The notes under the pieces: model-generated
The model's database searches: none
What the model was told of the DNA's origin: nothing
What the model saw: the letters and a program-made list of their open reading frames with translations, nothing else
NCBI RefSeq assembly: GCF_021513275.1
Contig: NZ_CP090978.1
Location: 4,030,001 to 4,094,000, forward strand
Reading direction: 5' to 3'
Origin: Paenibacillus hexagrammi
GTDB taxonomy: Bacteria; Bacillota; Bacilli; Paenibacillales; NBRC-103111
Length of the DNA: 64,000 nucleotides
Position numbers and translations under genes: made by a program
Shown here: positions 9,249-22,400 of the stretch, one piece after another
Numbering within the stretch: position 1 is the first letter of the stretch
How the letters are laid out: each line of letters begins with the position of its first letter

Positions 9249-12200
9249 TTAAGATTCAAAAATTTTCATCGCTACTGCCGAAAGGTCTTCGATGTCAATC
9301 TTACCGTCTTTGTTCAAATCGCAGTTCACATAGCTGGACCAGTTCGGATCATCCGAGGTTTTGCCATAGGCTGCTGCAACGATCGCCAAGTCACCTACGG
9401 AGTAGCGTTCGTCACCGTTCACATCGCCAGGGTTTGTTGTAATGACTGAATCCATAAACGTTTGCAGGGCAGCGTTCAATGTGCTTAACGCCTGCTCAAC
9501 TTGCTCCTTGGTTGCAGATATCTCATCCGCTATCGCCTTCGCTTGATCAATAGCTGCCTGCAGTGTTGCTTTGGAGCCTGCTGGATATTGGCCAGAACCG
9601 GTTCCCTCGGCAGCCGCATCATGCTTGCTTTGGGCATTCGCAATTAATGCAAGCAGTGCTGTCTTGTCAATGACGACTTGGCTTAGCTGAACTGTGTAAG
9701 TTTTGCTTCCCAGGTCCTTCTCATGACCGGTTTCATCGGCAACGATTGCTTTGGATAATGAAATCGTAGAGACAGAAGCTTGGGTATCAGCTTTTACCTT
9801 CCAATGAAGCTTCAAAAGATTGCCGTCAAGACGGGCGTTTTGTCCAAGTGTTGCAACAATGAAACGGACTTCTCCTTGTGTTTGAGCCTTGTCGACGATC
9901 ACGACTTCATCCGGATACACGGATTCGGCCGATACATAGTCCAGTTGACTCGGATCGTAAGTAAATGTCAGATCTTGAGCGTAAACATTTTGTTCCACGC
10001 TTTCCAGCCCATAATTCAATTCGAAGGATTCGCCTTTAGCCGCTTGGTCAGGACCTTGAAGAATGACATCTTCAGGCCGTTCTACCGTAACCCAGTAAGT
10101 CTTCTGTGTGTTATCCAGTGCTGTGACCGTGACTGGAATACGAGTAGAACTTCCTGTTAAATCAACCTTTTGCGACACTCCCTCTACTCCATTGACAGTA
10201 ACCGTTGCGCCTGCATTAACGGAAGCAGCTGTTATCGTGACATCCTTAACATCTTTCGCTACCGCTACCTTATACTGGGTTACATCAGCTGAAAAGGCAG
10301 GACGAAGTGTTCCATTATCTAGGCTTAAGCTATTTACATCCACGTTGCTGGATGGCCAGGCAGGAGGTGTGTTTGAATCATTTGCAGTTAAGTAGATTCG
10401 GTCTATTGCGATACCGTCCTCTCTTCCCCACAGGTTCAAGTCATGCAATCCGGCACTGCTAATTGTCAGTTTACCTGCTTGGTTCCAATTATAAGAATTA
10501 CCTCTTGTAAATGTCGTGAATGCAGCCTTATACGTTGAATCCAAGCCAAATAGAATCGAATCACTGCCGGAGTCGGGAGCCTTAGCCAATATCCAGACAT
10601 TATAGTCGCCCGTTTGGCCAAAATTAATTTTATACGTTAGCTCTGGAGCATGTGCATTAAGCACTTCTGATGAGGGTGAAGCTACGTTCTCCCACTTACT
10701 TCCATCATCAGGTCCGAGTAACAGGGCTCCGTAGAATTTACCTACTGTCTTGTTCCAATTATCGTTATCACGTGCGGTGATAGTTGAATTCTCAGAATTA
10801 TGTGCAGCAATTTCCGCCTCAATCGCTACTTCTCCATTCTTCTCATGGAATACGCCGTCCGCCCAGTTATCCGGCCATAAGCTGCGATTTTGTTCATCCT
10901 GAATGCTAGATAGATTTTGAAAATACGTAACAAATGAATCTCTCCATGCTTTTGCATGATCTACTTGTTTATTAAATGTAGCGAGCACTTCATCATATCG
11001 TGCCTGGTCAATCTTCCCTTGCAGTGTCTTCCATGAATCAACCATTTGTGTGACTTTATGAAAGCCATCGAAATACGAATCATACAAGGATTGAATAAGT
11101 GTTTTTCCACTTTTAAGTTTGTACGAGAATGGAACGTGATGGAACCAGACTAAGAGCTCTTCAGGTGTGGTCTCCAGGTTATTATACATATCCGCCACTT
11201 CAGGGTAATACTGATCAACGGCACCGCTTCCTGTCTCACGGGTCCGGTCGTAACCCAAGCCATCTGCGCTAGCCCCGGAATAACTTGTTCGGCTTTCAGG
11301 CGATGGCGTATAGTGGTCGCTCGAAGAACTCATGATACCTAAACCAAAAGGAGAGGTATAGCTTTCGTAGGTGTCACGAGAATTCAAGAGAAGTGATGTT
11401 ATCGTACTCTTGACATTCGAATCATTACTGTAGGTCATTCCCGTCCATTCATCGGCGATGCTTAGAGCTGAAAGGTTCGGGTTCAGGCAAGGCGGCCATA
11501 ACCGTACCAATTCGCCTGACCAAGCGGCTGCCCCGTCCAGTTCGTACTTGCGCCAATATTGGACACACCTGCCACCATCGAGTGCTTATGGTTAAAAAGC
11601 GATCCATTGATCACCTTTTCAACAGTTGAGCCAGCCCCTAATGCCTTGGTATCAAAATTAAATACTTCTTTCCACATCGGAATCAACCAACACAGGTCAG
11701 TGGATTGACCCGTATATTCTTGCGTAATTTGGAGTTCAAGTCCTGTATTTGTATTTGGCATTCCACCAATGACTGGAATCAAAGGTTCTCTTATCTGAAA
11801 ATCTAGCGGTCCCTCTTTTGCCTGGAGAATTACATTGTCGGCAAATTGTCCGTCGAGCGGCTTGAACACTTCATACGCTTGTTTGGTTCGGTCAGAGGAG
11901 AGGCCGCTGACGCCATACACAAATGCTCTCCATATCACCATGCCGTTGTGCTCCTGCAAGATATCAGCCAACATATTAGCCCCTTGGGCATGAGTCCGAC
12001 CATATTTCAATGGTCCCGGCTGCCCCTCTGAATCGCCTTTTACGCTAAAACCTCCGAAATCAGGTATATAGCTGTAGATTTCATCGATCTTGCTGTGCCA
12101 CCACTGAATGACCTGAGGATCCATCGGATCAGCAGTGGATAATGCGCCCGAGAGAATAGGACTGTCAAATCTTATCGATAGATACACTCGAATTCCATAT

Positions 12201-12985
12201 TTACGAAGAACATCTGCTATTGCCGCTATCTTGGGGAGATTCTTCGAATCGATGAAATCATAGGAAGCATTCACATTATTCAGAACCGCTCCGTTGATTC
12301 CAATCGAAGCGTTAGCCCGTGCATAATCCTCATATCGAGGACTTACGGTTTCAGGAAGCTCACTCCAGTTCCAAATACTACTTCCGGCATATCCCCGCTC
12401 AATCGATCCGCTCCAATTATCCCAATGGTTAAGCATACGAAACTCATGGGCAGGCTTATCCGAGATATTCAGATTATCGATGGATTGGTAACGCTGGATA
12501 CGGCTTAATAATTGGTAAGTACCATAAAGTGCACCTTGGTCACTGGCGCTTGCAATCACAGTCACTGCATGACCCGACAATGTGGCAGAGCGGATCATAA
12601 AGCCATCGTGACCTAGTGTCTGAAGTTCTTCATCCCACCCCAAGCTGCTAATCAAAGGGGAATTTTGAAGGGCGCCTACCACAATCGCTCCATCCTGTGT
12701 GATTGAAGCCGATTCGGTGAGAGGCTGTCCAAGCAGACCCGAAAGTCCACGATTCAATTCTTTTCGAATGGAGCCCGAGATGTCCGTCGATCCTTCGACT
12801 ACATACTCTGTGACCTTTTGGCGGTATTTCGCTAATAGTGCAGCAACCGTAACTGAAGGATAGCGCAACCACAAATCATATCCATTCTCATCAGGTAATG
12901 TTGCCGCTCGTGCAGTTTTGTCAGGAATAACGAATGACATCAATATGAAAGAAATGATTAATAAAACTATGCCAGCTCTTTTCAT
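9249..12985 (-). pseudogene. Secreted GH67 alpha-glucuronidase with cohesin-dockerin tail, one frameshift
   Basis: Family GH67 removes (4-O-methyl)glucuronic acid from xylo-oligosaccharides. Two frames, 11483-12985 and 9249-11510, form one enzyme of about 1240 aa. They break near 11484, where TGGAAC of the conserved GRLAWNP motif reads TGAAC. A signal peptide ends near ARAA (residue ~28). Catalytic residues are present: Glu in DSEGQPG (~320), Asp in GPLDFQ (~395), Glu in IREP (~400). After the catalytic region come a CBM-like beta domain, a cadherin-like repeat, a cohesin-like domain, the FIVAR-like spacer and a dockerin; its first calcium loop has E in place of the usual G (DVNGDERYSVGD). 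A leader and exported modules are unusual for GH67, which is normally cytosolic. AAGGAG precedes ATG 12985; TTG 12988 is also possible. Confidence 0.88.
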
Positions 12986-13161
12986 CAAGTCAAAACTCCT
13001 TTTTTCTCCATCGTTATTAAACGCTTTCGCAGCCTAGTACCGAAAAGGGAACTCATAAAAATATGTGTAAAATCAACAAAATGTTACATTATGTATCATA
13101 AGGCGCGCACGCCACCCCCTTATTCATTATTTTACGGTAAGAGTCCCAATATGAACCCAAA

Positions 13162-13177
13162 ATTAAAACGCTTTCAT
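13162..13177. promoter_or_regulatory. Probable cre box in GH67 upstream region
   Basis: The minus strand reads ATGAAAGCGTTTTAAT, one mismatch (A for C) from the cre consensus. A weaker cre-like stretch (GAAAGCGTTTAA) lies near 13016-13028. The 12989-13303 interval has no gene; it is A/T-rich and holds the GH67 promoter region, these boxes and the terminator of the upstream GH115 gene. Confidence 0.4.
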
Positions 13178-13249
13178 TTATACTAACACACTTAATAGTC
13201 AAAATGTTTTTGATGTTTTTAGAAATAGTTATAATTTTTTTAGGTCTTA

Positions 13250-13296
13250 GTAACCAAGAAGCCCGAAGAGAACGTCTCCCCGAGCCTCCTTGTTTC
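13250..13296 (-). terminator. Probable terminator after first GH115 gene
   Basis: The minus strand can form a stem of about 12 pairs (CTCGGGGAGA with TCTCTTCGGG, including G-U pairs) around a CGT loop, followed by TCTTGGTT. It starts just after the GH115 stop at 13304. Confidence 0.5.
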
Positions 13297-13303
13297 CCTA
13301 GGC

Positions 13304-16300
13304 TTAGTCTCCCAGAATTAACCTTGCAACGACTGCCAAATCCATGATGTTGACAGCACCGTCCCCGTTAATATCCGCAAACTTAACTTCATTCCAGTTT
13401 TCATCACCTGCTCGGGCTCCATAGTACTTCACGATGATTGCCAAATCACCAATGGTTACCTTAGAATCGCCGTTCACATCGCTTGGTATGCCGATAATGA
13501 CAGAGTCAGTGAATGTTTGCAAAGCTTCGTTCAAGGCTGCCTCCGCTTGATCAACTTCAGACTGTGTCGCCGCTGTGTTGTCCTCGGTTGCCTTCGCACT
13601 GTTAATTGCCGCTTGAAGTACAGCTTTCGAACCAACTGGATATTGGCCTGCACGGTTGCCTTCTTCCGCCGATTGATATGTGCTTATAGCCTTCTCAATC
13701 GATGCATGTAAGGCCGTCTTATTCACGGCATTAATCCTTACATGATGAGTTATTCCCGTCAGCTGTGTTTCATTACCCGCTCCATTCGATATGACCGCAT
13801 TCGATAAAGCAACGGTTGTTTCTGACGATGCCTCAGCCTGCTTTGCTTTGAAATTCAGCTTAAGAAAATCTCCGTCAGTATGAACCTCATTGCCTTCTCC
13901 CAGACTTGCGGCGAGAATTCTGACTTCTCCATCCTGGCTAAGTTCACTTACGACCTCTAAATTCGACTGTAAGGATTCCGAAGAAACATATTCCACTTTA
14001 TTGGAATCATAGGATACGACTACATCTTGTGCAAATATGCCGTCTTTTACATGCCGCAATCCATAAGTAACACTGAACGGTTGACCCGCGGAAACTTGAT
14101 CCGTTCCGTCCCATGCAGCCCTTACTTCTGTTTCGGCTTCAACTAAGGCAGATACGGCTTGCTCCAGGCTTGCAACAGCAGCATCGACTTGAGATTGTGT
14201 GGTATAGCCCGCTTTTTCCTCGGAAATAGTTTGAATGAAGTTGCTTAAAGCTGTCCGAGATTCAGATGTGTAAGCTTCGTTGTCCAAGTATAATGCAGCT
14301 TCGGCAAGCTTCGAATCTAAGGTTTCAAGGTTTATAGCTGCTGTTCCTTCTTGGTAGACACGAACAAAGTCAACGTAACCAATGGCTAATGGATTGCTTC
14401 CGTTGTTGTCATCGCTATAAAATCTAAGCTTCCCAAGTGTTGTCAATGGATTGCGCATCGGTAAATCCTGCTGCTGCAGAACTCCGTTGACATAGGCTTG
14501 CACTTTCTGCGTACTAGAATCAAGGATAAGATCGATTGTATTCCATTCACCGATATTGAATTTTCCAACCTCAGCAGTACTCGTACTGTTACCGCCCTTA
14601 TTTGATACTTTAATGGAGCCGTTATCGCGCAGTGCTGCAGTGGCAATAATGGTTGTAGAGCTATCGTTTTTATAAATAAAAGGCGATCCATAGAAGTTTG
14701 TAGGAGCATCTGAACGCACTCTCGCCTCCATGTACACTTTCCCGCTCATCTCTGGAAACATCCTATTGGCTTCCACCGAAAGACCGCTGCCCTTTTGAGT
14801 TTGAGTGAGCTTCAGATACTTATTGCCGTTTTCACTTCCCAACGTAACTTTGCCGCCGGTCTCGATCGGTTTCCAGTCGCTTGAAAGGTCACCAAGTGAG
14901 TTCAGATTATCAAAGTTATCGTTAACGATATACCTTCTAAGCTTCAAGCCGTCTGCTGCAGCTTTTATTTTCTGCAAAATACCCTGTGCTGCTTCTTCTG
15001 ATCCTCCATTTGCAATTAGGTTATCGCCGTCGATGATTGCTTCCATTACGGGGCCGTAGCTGTCCGCCGTGTAGTTCTCTCCTGCAGATTTCTTGCAGCT
15101 GCGATTGCGTTTTGAAGTGCCGCCAAAGTTTCCTCTGTGGCCGGTTCATATACAAGGGTATAAACCTTTACATTGTCGATATACACCGAACCGGTTTTAC
15201 CCGCGTTGGAACCGTCATTATTTGTATAGAAGCTAAGGATATTCGCAGCAGTCATTGCAGCACGAAGCGGCAAATCGGTCCTTACCTTCACACCATCTAC
15301 GTAGAAGTCGCAAGTCTGCTTCTCGCTATCAAGCACAATCTTTAGGTTGTACCATGTGCCGCTTGTAAACTTGCCGACATCCGTGTTGTTAACTAAAAAC
15401 GTGCCATTATTGCGCATCGCATTACTGAACAGTTGGGTATCTTTATTCAAACCATAAATGTAAGGCATTCCAAAAAAGGTATCCGGCGCATCGGATCGCA
15501 CCTTCATTTCGAAGATCACTTGCCCGCTTGCTTCCGGGAATTGAGCAGTTAGTCCCGTTTCTCCGGCTGCGTTATTTTTCGTCATTTTTATATATTTATT
15601 AGTGCTTTCAGTCGGATCTGTTTCCAGGTTTATTGTACCTCCGTCCTGTACGACCTCCCATGAAGAAGTAAGGTCAACCGTAGAATCCGCTCCATTAAAA
15701 TCATCGTATAACAAGTACTTCTTATCTCCATCGACCATATTCCTTTTACTTTCAAGTGTGCTAGTCGCTAAAACAAGCACTTGATAACACTCTTGCTGAA
15801 TGGTCCAGCTCGGGCTGCCTTTCAATTTATCCAACACATCTGTATAAGTGGTCAAGAAGCTCGACATGGCATCAGATGGATAATTCAGGAACTTGGTTCC
15901 CACGACACCGGTAATCTTAATCCGCTCAGCTTTGGCAAGAGCTCCTTCAAGCATGCCTTGAAGATTGCCTAGTGAATCTACCTCGCGCATCGCACCGATC
16001 AGCCGGACGTATCCATCGTGCACGGTGTCCGCTTTCGGGTCATCCAGCGATGCCAGTACCTCATCCCGAACATTCTTTAAATACGCGATAGCATCCGGAA
16101 TATACGAGTCACCGCTCGTATCGTTTTGCAGTTCCGTGATTTTCGCTTCAACCGCTGGCAGATAGGCATCCAGAACCTCTCTGGACATACGCAATACCCT
16201 CGGTACGAAAACAGGATCAGCATTGTAAACCGAGTTATAGCTTTCTGGCGGACCTTGATTGGAAGGTTTTTCACCACCGGTATTAACCACGATCTTGTCA

Positions 16301-19227
16301 ATCGCCACACCTGCATCGATCATGTAAAGCTCGATTGTATGATGCCCTGTTGTAGGTATGTTGATGGTTACTAACATCTTTTCAATCGCATTGGTGACAT
16401 TTGTTTTCCATGTGCCTTCTTCCGCTGTGTCTTGACCCGACAACACGATTGGCGTGTTTCCATCCACTCCGATTGCAAATCGTTGTCCATCAGCGCCTAA
16501 AGTCGGTACACGGTAAACCGTCGTCGTAAAGCTTCCCGCAGTTTCAAAATTCACGTCATAGCTTAACTTAGGTGCATCACTCAGATTATGGATATAGCTT
16601 GGCGTATTCATCGGGTACGTTGCTACGGAGCCGCCTGAACGACCTAGACCCTCAAAGGTTTGGAAACCAATAGCTCCATCATTTTGTTTTCTCGCGTAGT
16701 GTTCAGCTTCGATGGAAACGTAACCGTCTTCTTCTGCATATCCGTCAATCTCTTCTCGGGAAAGTGCCGGATTGCTGGCATGAACCATAATGCTCTTTTC
16801 ACTTCCTGCACCAGTTACGGTAATGACCGCATTCTGCGTACCGGAAGGAACCTGACTCCAGTCAATGGACGCAAAAATACGGGTTTCATCAACAACGGTT
16901 CCGCTGGTTTTCGAGATTTTCACCCAAGGTTGATCGGCAGTTACTTGATAGCTGAATGACTCGCTGCCTTTGTTAAAGATGTCAATGAAATGGGTGTCTT
17001 TCAAATACGCCGAGAAGCTCAAAGAGCTGTCAGTCGTACTGTTCGTTTCACCTTCAACCACGACTCCCATTTTGGGGCCGTCCGGAACATTTACCCTCGT
17101 TACAGAAGGCATACCCGGTGCGTCAGGCCGCAATGGCGATGGATATGGATCCATGATCTTATTCCACTTTCCGCCGGACATCTGGGTATTATAATAAGCG
17201 GTTTCCTGTGTTTCTTTATCTTGCGCCCATTGCGCTAGGTCTGCATACAGATTAGCAGAAGCTGCTCTACCCTGATCCAGCGACAGCTTGTTCTTCTGGG
17301 CATAATAATACTTTAAGTTCATATAGAAGGAACCTTTGATCGGATAAGAAACAAGCTGGTAGAAGCTATCTTTCTGATCATCAGGGAGTGTTTGGTACAT
17401 CGCATCAGCCCGATTCATCAGGTTTTGATAATCGACTAGTCTCTGCTGAGACTCATCTCCGTAATCCACGGGATCGAATACGGCAGAGCTGGCATTGGTG
17501 TGCTCCGGCTTTCTCATATAGTTCAAACGATAATATTCCGTTAAGATGTTTCCAATCTCCTTGTTGTCGGCTCCCGGAAACATTTTCTCGCCAAATTGGG
17601 ACAGGTAACCGTTGTCTCCGCTCAGGTTATCCTTGTTCCATTTCTTGATATTCCATGCCATATCCAAGAAGAAATCCATCCCGATTTCGCTTGGCTTGAG
17701 ATCCCCCACGTTGAGAATCCAAAGCTGCTTGGCTCCACTTTCATAAGCTTTACCCATTTCACTCAGCATAAGCGCAGGAGGCGTAGAATTCAGCCAGATA
17801 TAGGTCATCGTTCCCACATAGGAGACATGGTAGTATACGCCGCTTCCGCCTGAACGAGCATTTTCCACCTCGGTTGGAAAACGCCGGATAAAACCATGGT
17901 TGTCCTCCGCCCATACAATCGTTGCGTTGTCAGGCAGCTTAAGTCCTGCTTCATACAGAGGCAGCACTTCTTTATAAGGAATGAAAATAGGGAAAGATTC
18001 GGAATTGACGTTGTTATCTTCCATCATTTTTGTCTGAGCGTCTACGATGTTCTGAAGCACATTTAGCTTTTGTGCAGTTGTAGTAGCTCCTGCCGTAACA
18101 AACCCTTTGTCATGAAGCCCTCGCATCCCAAGCGTATAGGACACCTCATGATCCTTATAGGCTTTTACGCTTTCATCCCAATATTTATTGATGAGCTCTG
18201 GGTTCTGCGTATAGTCGTAGGTCGCTGAGTTCGGATATTTATTAAGATTGTTCAGATCATCAATGGCCGTAACCGTACTAAGGTCAACACCTTGCAAATA
18301 TCCTTCATCTTGCAAAAATGGCCCCCATTCGCCGGTACCATTGCGCATCATCGGCTCACAGTGACTAGTACCGACAACAATGCCATAGTCATCGGCATTT
18401 TGACTGTTTTCAGGATACTTATTGAAATAATCGGTCGGTCCCAAACGGATCTCAGAATGCATGCCCGGCCAAATATAGTTGGCTTTTAGTCTAAGCAGCA
18501 GCTCAAATATTTTTTTATACGTTTCCGGTCCAATATTCCCGCCTTGTTTTCCTACAGGGTCATTGAGCGCCGCCCACTTTGCAAGATTTTCCTCATCATT
18601 GATAAATATCCCGCGATATTTTACGGAAGGCTCTCCCTCTTTTTTCAGCGTTTGCGTAATGATGACTTCGTTCTTCACCTGCGGAATCACGTCTGCCCAG
18701 TAATACCAGGGAGAAACGCCGATTTGTTCGGAGACGTCATAAATTCCGTAGACAGCACCGCGTTTGTCGCTGCCGGCAATCACCAATGCCTGGCTCACGC
18801 CTGGAACAGGATCATCTACGATTTTGATCAGATAGGATTCCCATTTTCCTGTAAGATCTTTCGCTTCATCTAGCTTCCCGTCCGCCATCAACTGTTTAAT
18901 GACATCGCTTTCATCAACAGAACCAATAATCATTGCATGCTGACTTAAAGCAGCAACATCATGCTTAATTTCGGGCGTTTTCGTTGTAACTGCATGTATG
19001 TCCTTCTGCAAATCACCTACAGCGCGTACAATTTGCTTATAATCCGAGTTCGATACGTATAAGTCCGCCGCGACACCATCTTTAAACACCGGAAATCCGG
19101 ATTCATTCTCTACTGCGGCTTCAGCACGCACATTCGTTAGGCTTACGGACGAAAAAACCATTAGAAATGCGATGAACAATACAACTATTTTCTTTAAAAA
19201 TGCTGAAAGTTTCCTATTTGTTATCAT
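13304..19227 (-). pseudogene. Secreted GH115 alpha-glucuronidase with double LamG-like modules and cohesin-dockerin tail, one frameshift
   Basis: Family GH115 removes (4-O-methyl)glucuronic acid from internal xylose units of polymeric xylan. The locus encodes about 1970 aa in two frames (15046-19227 and 13304-15046), broken near 15080, where one base appears missing before NYTADSYGP. Order: signal peptide (to ~RAEAA), GH115 N-terminal domain, catalytic barrel (GVSPWYYWADV, YRGIFINDEE, ANYIWPGMHSE), C-terminal GH115 domain (IEAEHYARK), two concanavalin/LamG-like domains separated by helical FIVAR-like segments, a cohesin-like domain, a further FIVAR-like spacer and a dockerin (loops DVNGDSKVTIGD and DINGDGAVNIMD). 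Start ATG 19227 has AAAGGA 8 bases upstream. Its tail is clearly more diverged than those of its three neighbours, and it alone carries two LamG-like domains. Confidence 0.87.
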
Positions 19228-19336
19228 CTGCATGTTCCTTTCAAAACGATGTCCATTGATCATTACTCACTGCCTCTTCTGGTACAAGGTCATTTGCCCA
19301 TGTTACATTTTGTATCCGAAAAGACGCAAGATAATA

Positions 19337-19358
19337 AGAGGGAGGCTAGCCTCCCTCT
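19337..19358. promoter_or_regulatory. 22-bp perfect palindrome between the two GH115 genes
   Basis: A self-complementary 22-mer centred on GGCTAGCC with A/T-rich flanks, between the stop of the upstream GH115 gene and the start of the next. It could be a rho-independent terminator (weak T-tract TTATTATCTT on the minus strand) or a protein-binding operator. Confidence 0.5.
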
Positions 19359-19413
19359 GTTTGTTGATCAAGTAGGGTCTGCAAGCTTCCATAGATTTTC
19401 TATCGACAGTCTC

Positions 19414-19431
19414 CGGGAGGTTCGCCTCCCG
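19414..19431 (-). terminator. Hairpin after second GH115 gene
   Basis: CGGGAGG-TTCG-CCTCCCG, a 7-bp GC-rich stem with a stable tetraloop, 41 bases beyond the stop at 19473. No T-tract follows, so it may act with the palindrome at 19337-19358 as a two-part terminator or protect the mRNA 3' end. Confidence 0.45.
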
Positions 19432-19472
19432 CTCTTTCCTGGTGAACGTTTACCAATTGGTACGTATATAAC

Positions 19473-22400
19473 CTAGTTCAGTATTTTTATGGCCATTGCA
19501 GCTAGATCCTCAATGTCAATCTTGCCATCGTTGTTCAAATCAGCGTTCATGTAGCTAGACCAGTTCGGATCGGCAGAGGTCTTGCCATAGGCTGCTGCAA
19601 CGATAGCCAAGTCACCTACAGAATAACGACCGTCACTGTTCACATCTCCAGGCTGGGTGGTAATGACGGAATCCATAAACGCTTGTAGTGCAGCCGTCAA
19701 TGCATTTACCGCCTGTTCTACTTGCTCCTGGGTTGCCGCAGTGTTATCCGCTACAGCTTTCGCTTGATCGATTGCTGCTTGCAGCGATGCTTTGGAGCCC
19801 GCCGGATACTGCCCTGCTCCAGTTCCTTCGGCAGCAGCATCATGCTTGCTTTGGGCATTAGCTATTAATGCAAGCAGTGCAGTCTTGTCAACGGCAACAT
19901 AGCTAAACTGAACCGTGTGAGATTTACCCACCAGCTCTTTTTCACGGCCTGCTTCATCGGCAATGAATGCTTTCGCTAATGTAATCGTAGAGGCCGAAGC
20001 TTGCGTATCGGCTTTTACTTTCCAATGAAGCTTCAGAAGGCTTCCGTCAAGTCGAGCGTTTTGTCCAAGTGTAGCTACAATGAAGCGAACTTGCCCTTGT
20101 GTTTGAGCCTTGTCGACGATAACGACTTCATCGGCATTCACGGATTCAGCCGAAACGAATTCCAACTGACTCGGATCATAAGTGAATGTCAGGTCTTGAG
20201 CATAAACATTTTGATCCATGCCGCTTAAGCCATACATCAAATCAAAATCTGATCCTTTGGAAGCTTCCTCCGGTCCTTCAATGACTACCTTATTACCACC
20301 AATCGTGTAGTTGAATGTCGCTACATCACTCGAATATACAGCCTCTCCCACCGTAGCATGTTTCACTGCAATCGCCTTGATTGTCATGGTTTCAGCTACA
20401 TCAATGGCTTCTGTATATTCCGTACTGGATACGGTCGGTATACTACCATCGGTTGTATAGTATATTTTTGCTCCTTCTGTTGCACTTGTAAGCGTAACCT
20501 CTTGCGCACTTGTGTAAGTTCCTGGTGCCGGGTCTGCAGTAGGCATTTCTACCTTGCTGCTGTTTGAGCCTTTTACCAAAACAGTTATTGGGGCTGTTTC
20601 TGCCCAGGAATTATCATTGTTTTTTGTAACTTTTATTGTTAGATTTACCTCTGCATCTTCCTTCTGAGGCGTAACAACTCCATCCGTAGAAATAATCTCA
20701 GGTTTACTTGAGTTTGTGATTTCCAATGTATATCCATCATATTCGGGAAGGACTACCTCATTGTCTTTGTACAGCAATGATGTCATGCCATGGGCAAATT
20801 CATCTGCAGTTGGCGCTGCATACACCTTCATGTCATCGACATCATAGATTCCGTCCACCTGCTTATCCAAACCAAACGAATAATAATTAAGTTGATCACC
20901 ATCTGGAATTCTGAATTTAAAGTCTTTAGCAACCAACTGATTATCAAAATAACCACTGTATGTCTTTTTTGCTGTATTTACAACAAACTTGACATTGTAC
21001 CACTTATTTTCTTCGAAGGTGCTAATCATTTTTTTGCTGCCGCCATCTTGCATCATGACATTCTTCTGGTTTTGATCATTATTTCTATCAAAACCTGCTG
21101 CAATCGCATACAAACCTGGAGCGGTAGAAATGTAAGCTAAATTCGTAAATCTTGCACTCTGAGGCATCCTTACTTTCAAATCAATGACAATCTCTTCTCC
21201 AGCGGCTCCAGCATCCCCAAATGGCAATTGAAGCAACGCTTGAGTTCCACTTATATTAGAAGAGGTAAAACGTACAAATCGGTTTCCATCCTCTTCGGCT
21301 ACAACAGCCTCCCCACCATTTGTAATACTTTGTACATTGAATCCAAAAGGTAATTTACCTAATTCATTTCTGTCAAAATCTTGATAAGCAACATATTGAA
21401 AAGGACCATCATCTAAGTTCTGACTGTTTCTTAATTGACGCTCTGCATCTGTTAGCTTTTCAATCGCGTTATCAATGGCTGGCATATCTTTACTGCCGCT
21501 TTCCTTTAGCTTTTTCAGTTCCTCTAGAGAAGAAAGCACCAGGTCATACTCAGCTTGCCCGTAACTGCCAAGCTCTGTTCCTAAAGGAACAGGTGCCTGC
21601 TCTAAACTTTCTTCAGCGGCCTGAATCGCTGTAGTTAATTTATTTTCATAAATACTGTCAGGGTTCTCAAACTCTCTTTCAGAGACAACCCAATTTGTAT
21701 CACTAGGAGGATTCTCTGATGTTTTAGTAATATAAATTCGATCTACAGAAATTCCATCTTCTCTCATCCAAATATTGAACGTATGCTCACCTGCACTAGG
21801 AACGCTAATCGTGCCGTTCTTTCTCGGCCACATCCACTTTTCATCTCTTTCATAGCTCCAAAGTTGAGATGAATCAAAGCTAGTTGCCTTATAAACTCCA
21901 TCAATGCCACCGTAAATGGAATCAGAAGCATCATCAATAATTCTCGTTCTCATCCATACATTATAGGTGCCTGGCGTGGTAAATTTGATCTTAAATTGCA
22001 TTTCAGGACTTTTACTTACCAAGTCACTTGCATCGCGCCAAATAGCGCCTTGGTCTGGCAGTCTCATGGCATAGCCTGTATCAGACTGCGTGATTCTCCA
22101 TGAATTCCCGCTTTTTGCTACTACCTTTGCATACTCACTATTTTCTATAGCCATTTCCGGTTCTATGAATACCTTTCCATCCTTTTCAAGAATAGCACCG
22201 CTTCCCCATGAAGCTGTTTCGTCTTTTTTGGTCTGTGCTACAGAAGTGTGAGGTAACAGTTCGTATCCGATACTAAATGTATCATTGTAGACACTGTTAT
22301 AGCTTTCATCAGGTCCATTGTCCGAATACAAAATACCCTTTCCATCCGTATAAATGACCATCTTATCAATCATGATATCATTATCAATCATCCACAGCTT

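Noticed and set aside
1764-20228. Similar short plus-strand frames at 1764, 9780 and 20001
   Set aside because: They are antisense to the conserved cohesin-coding segments, so their mutual similarity only reflects the repeated cassette.
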